Part shown: positions 6,557 through 8,572 of the stretch, in pieces
Numbering within the stretch: the stretch's first letter is position 1
Layout of the letters: the number at the start of each line of letters is the position of its first letter
NCBI GenBank assembly: GCA_033764265.1
Contig: JANRJB010000221.1
Span: forward strand, 1 to 8,572
DNA: 8,572 nucleotides
DNA from: VGEM01 sp033764265
GTDB taxonomy: Bacteria; Pseudomonadota; Alphaproteobacteria; Rhodospirillales; Rhodospirillaceae
Direction: 5' to 3'
The notes under the pieces: model-generated
What the model saw: only the letters and a program-made list of their open reading frames with translations
Databases searched by the model: none
What the model was told of the DNA's origin: nothing
Made by a program: the position numbers and the translations under genes

Positions 6557-8572
6557 ATGGCCGACCCCGTGCGTGACCCGTCCCAAGATCCCGCCGTCGA
6601 TCTGCGCATCAACCTGCGCCTGGCGGCGGCATGGCTGGCGGCGGCGTGGCAGGACTTGTGGCGGCGGCTGTGGGCCGCCACCGCGGCGCTGGCGGCGTTC
6701 GTCGCGCTGGCGTTGACCGATGTGCTGCCGGGCCTGCCCGGCTGGCTGCACATTCTGATCCTGATCGCCGTGCTGGGCGGCATCGGCGGTTTGGCCGCGC
6801 GCGCCGTGCAGGGTTTTCGCTGGCCGACGCGCGACGGGGCGCGGGCGTGGCTCGAGTCCGCCGCGGCGGATTTGCACCGGCCGCTGACCACGGTCGAGGA
6901 TCGGCCCGCGCTGGCCGCCTCGGCGTTCGAACGCGCGCTGTGGCAGGCCCACCAGGACCGCGCCCGCGCGCGGCTGGATCAGTTGCGCGTCAACCCGCCC
7001 GCGCCCGGCGTGGCCGCCCGCGACCGGCTCGCGCTGCGCGCCGCGGCGATCGTGGCGCTGGCGATCGCGATCGTCGGCGCCGGCCCCGACGCGCCCGGCC
7101 GCCTGGTGCGCGCGCTGATGCCGGCCTTCGACGGCGGCAGCGCCGACCTGACCGTCAAGCTGTGGATCACGCCGCCGGTCTACACCAACCGCTCGCCGAT
7201 CTATCTGGAGCACCCGGCCGCCGAGGGCACGGTCGACGCCGCCGCGACGATCGACGTGCCGGAAGGCAGCAAGGCGCTGGTGGTCGTGACCGGCACCGCG
7301 CGCGACACCGTGCTGGCCGCCGACGACGCCGAATTCCCGCTGGAGCGCCTGGCCGATTCCAGCCTGCGCCTGGAAACGCCCTTGCCGTCGGCACGCGCGC
7401 TGACGCTGACCCAGCGCGGCCGCGTCATCGCCGCGTGGTCCTTGAATCCGCTCGCCGACCTGCCGCCCGAGATCGCCTGGACGCGCGAGCCGGCCGAAGC
7501 CGGCCGCTGGCGGCTGCGGCTCGACTATCGTGCGGTCGACGACTACGGCATCGCGCGCGCCGTCGCGCGCATTTCCGCGGGGCCGGAACTGCCGGCGGCG
7601 CTGGCCGCCACCGCCGCCGAGGACGCGGTCGAGGTGGAGCTGAACACCCCGCCGTTCAACCCCAAAGAAGCCGCATCGGCCTCGTTCCATGACCTGACCG
7701 CGCATCCATGGGCCGGGTTTCCGGTCGAGATCGAGCTGGCCGTCACCGACCAGGCCGAACAGACCGCGGTCAGCGAAAAACTGTCGGCCGTGCTGCCCGA
7801 GCGCGCGTTCGAACACCCGGTCGCGCGCGAACTGGCAGCCGCGCGCAAGGCGCTGTTCCTGGACCTGGCCGGCGCGATCCGCCCGGTGCGCGGATCGCTG
7901 GGCCGAATCCTGCAGGACCCGTCAGCGTTCGGCGGCGATGCGCGGGTCTACCTGGCCTTGAGCACCGCGCGCGCGCGCCTGGGGCTGAACGGCCCCGAGG
8001 TCGCGGTGCGCCCGCTGGCCGACCTGTTGTGGCAGGCGGCCATCCGCATCGAGGACGGCAACCTGGTGGCCGCCGAGCAGCGCCTGGAGGCGGCCGAACA
8101 GGCCCTGCGCGAGGCGATGGAGCGCGGCGCCACGCCGGCCGAGATCAGCCGGCTGATCGACCAGCTGCAGCGCGCGCTGGCCGAATACACCCGCGAGCTT
8201 GCCGCGCGCATGCCCGAGGGCGAAATGTCGGCGCTGACGCCGCCCCAGGACCAGCAGATGTTCGGCCCCGAGGACATCGCCGCGACGATGGAACGGCTGC
8301 GCCAGCTGGCCGAGATGGGCGCCGAGGACGCCGCGCGGCAGATGCTGAGCGAGCTGCAGAACATGCTGCAGACGCTGCGTTCGGCCGCCGCGGCCAAGAA
8401 CGACAACCCGACCCTGCGCAAGGCCCAGGACATCATGAAGGACCTGCGCCAGCTGGCCGAGGATCAGGCGCGGCTGATGGAGGACAGCTTCCAGAAAGCG
8501 CGCGAGCAGGCCCTGGATAGCATCGGCGGCCGCGAGCCGCGCCCGCGCCGCGAAGCCGGCCCACGCGGCCGG
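6557..8572 (+). CDS. DUF4175 / TIGR02302 family membrane protein, 5' part
   Basis: An open frame of 672 codons runs without a stop to the right edge, so the C-terminus is missing; family members are, from memory, around 800 residues or more. Function is unknown. The visible layout is an amphipathic N-terminus, two membrane segments (about 38-55 and 63-83), a helical loop with the family-typical RPLTTVEDRPA (108-118), a third membrane segment (about 161-176), a beta-rich extracytoplasmic-looking region with KLWITPPVYTNRSP (201-214), VPEGS (234-238) and YRAVDDYGIA (324-333), HPWAGFPVEIEL (383-394), then a long alpha-helical, coiled-coil-like region (about 420-655) containing LLWQAAIRIEDGNL (490-503) and DAARQMLSELQNMLQ (591-605). 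The fragment ends in an Arg/Gly/Pro-rich linker (658-672). The ATG is chosen because it is the first after lysA and gives the family N-terminus; no ribosome binding site is seen. Its position downstream of lysA is the conserved context for this family, as I recall it. A cell-envelope role is inferred only from topology and neighbours. Confidence 0.88.
   Translation, partial: MADPVRDPSQDPAVDLRINLRLAAAWLAAAWQDLWRRLWAATAALAAFVALALTDVLPGLPGWLHILILIAVLGGIGGLAARAVQGFRWPTRDGARAWLESAAADLHRPLTTVEDRPALAASAFERALWQAHQDRARARLDQLRVNPPAPGVAARDRLALRAAAIVALAIAIVGAGPDAPGRLVRALMPAFDGGSADLTVKLWITPPVYTNRSPIYLEHPAAEGTVDAAATIDVPEGSKALVVVTGTARDTVLAADDAEFPLERLADSSLRLETPLPSARALTLTQRGRVIAAWSLNPLADLPPEIAWTREPAEAGRWRLRLDYRAVDDYGIARAVARISAGPELPAALAATAAEDAVEVELNTPPFNPKEAASASFHDLTAHPWAGFPVEIELAVTDQAEQTAVSEKLSAVLPERAFEHPVARELAAARKALFLDLAGAIRPVRGSLGRILQDPSAFGGDARVYLALSTARARLGLNGPEVAVRPLADLLWQAAIRIEDGNLVAAEQRLEAAEQALREAMERGATPAEISRLIDQLQRALAEYTRELAARMPEGEMSALTPPQDQQMFGPEDIAATMERLRQLAEMGAEDAARQMLSELQNMLQTLRSAAAAKNDNPTLRKAQDIMKDLRQLAEDQARLMEDSFQKAREQALDSIGGREPRPRREAGPRGR

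Noticed and set aside
5716..6576. Frame with RAGL repeats (and PALIQ repeats on the other strand) that could suggest a pentapeptide-repeat protein.
   Set aside because: The peptide repeat is only the 15-base DNA repeat after lysA read in other frames; the rest of the frame is a shadow of lysA.

Overview
The window is a strongly GC-rich, gene-dense bacterial chromosomal segment. It carries seven genes: two cut off by the window edges, four full-length, and one 43-codon lipoprotein gene. Best guess is an alphaproteobacterium. The order tlpA-like <- | -> argH - small LptM-type lipoprotein - lysA - DUF4175/TIGR02302 protein is an arrangement I associate with that class, and the ArgH and DUF4175 sequences read as alphaproteobacterial. 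I see no phage, transposase, plasmid, tRNA, rRNA or CRISPR signal.

Region 1 (1-2947, + strand) holds the 3' half of a 3-hydroxyacyl-CoA dehydrogenase gene, then after 22 bases a polytopic ArnT/PMT-like (GT39-type) glycosyltransferase gene. The stop of the latter overlaps the start of a PAP2-family membrane phosphatase gene (ATGA). The last two look like a translationally coupled envelope-modification pair that uses and recycles a polyprenyl-phosphate carrier.

Region 2 (2949-3602, - strand) is a membrane-anchored TlpA/ResA-type thioredoxin with an intact WCAPC motif. Its stop lies one base from the stop of the phosphatase gene (tail to tail), and its 5' end faces argH across a 59-base shared regulatory region.

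Region 3 (3662-8572, + strand) is a biosynthetic and envelope cluster: argH (last step of arginine synthesis), a 43-residue LptM/LppL-type lipoprotein that overlaps the end of argH, lysA (last step of lysine synthesis, consuming the peptidoglycan precursor meso-diaminopimelate), and a large DUF4175/TIGR02302 membrane protein of unknown function that runs off the right edge.

The non-coding stretch 6461-6556 between lysA and the DUF4175 gene is the most unusual piece. Three near-perfect 15-base tandem units repeat the last codons and stop codon of lysA in frame. They are followed by two perfect 10-base palindromes and a possible promoter whose -10 element sits at leaderless distance from the DUF4175 start codon. 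I found no clearly novel multi-gene system; the noteworthy items are these smaller-scale ones.
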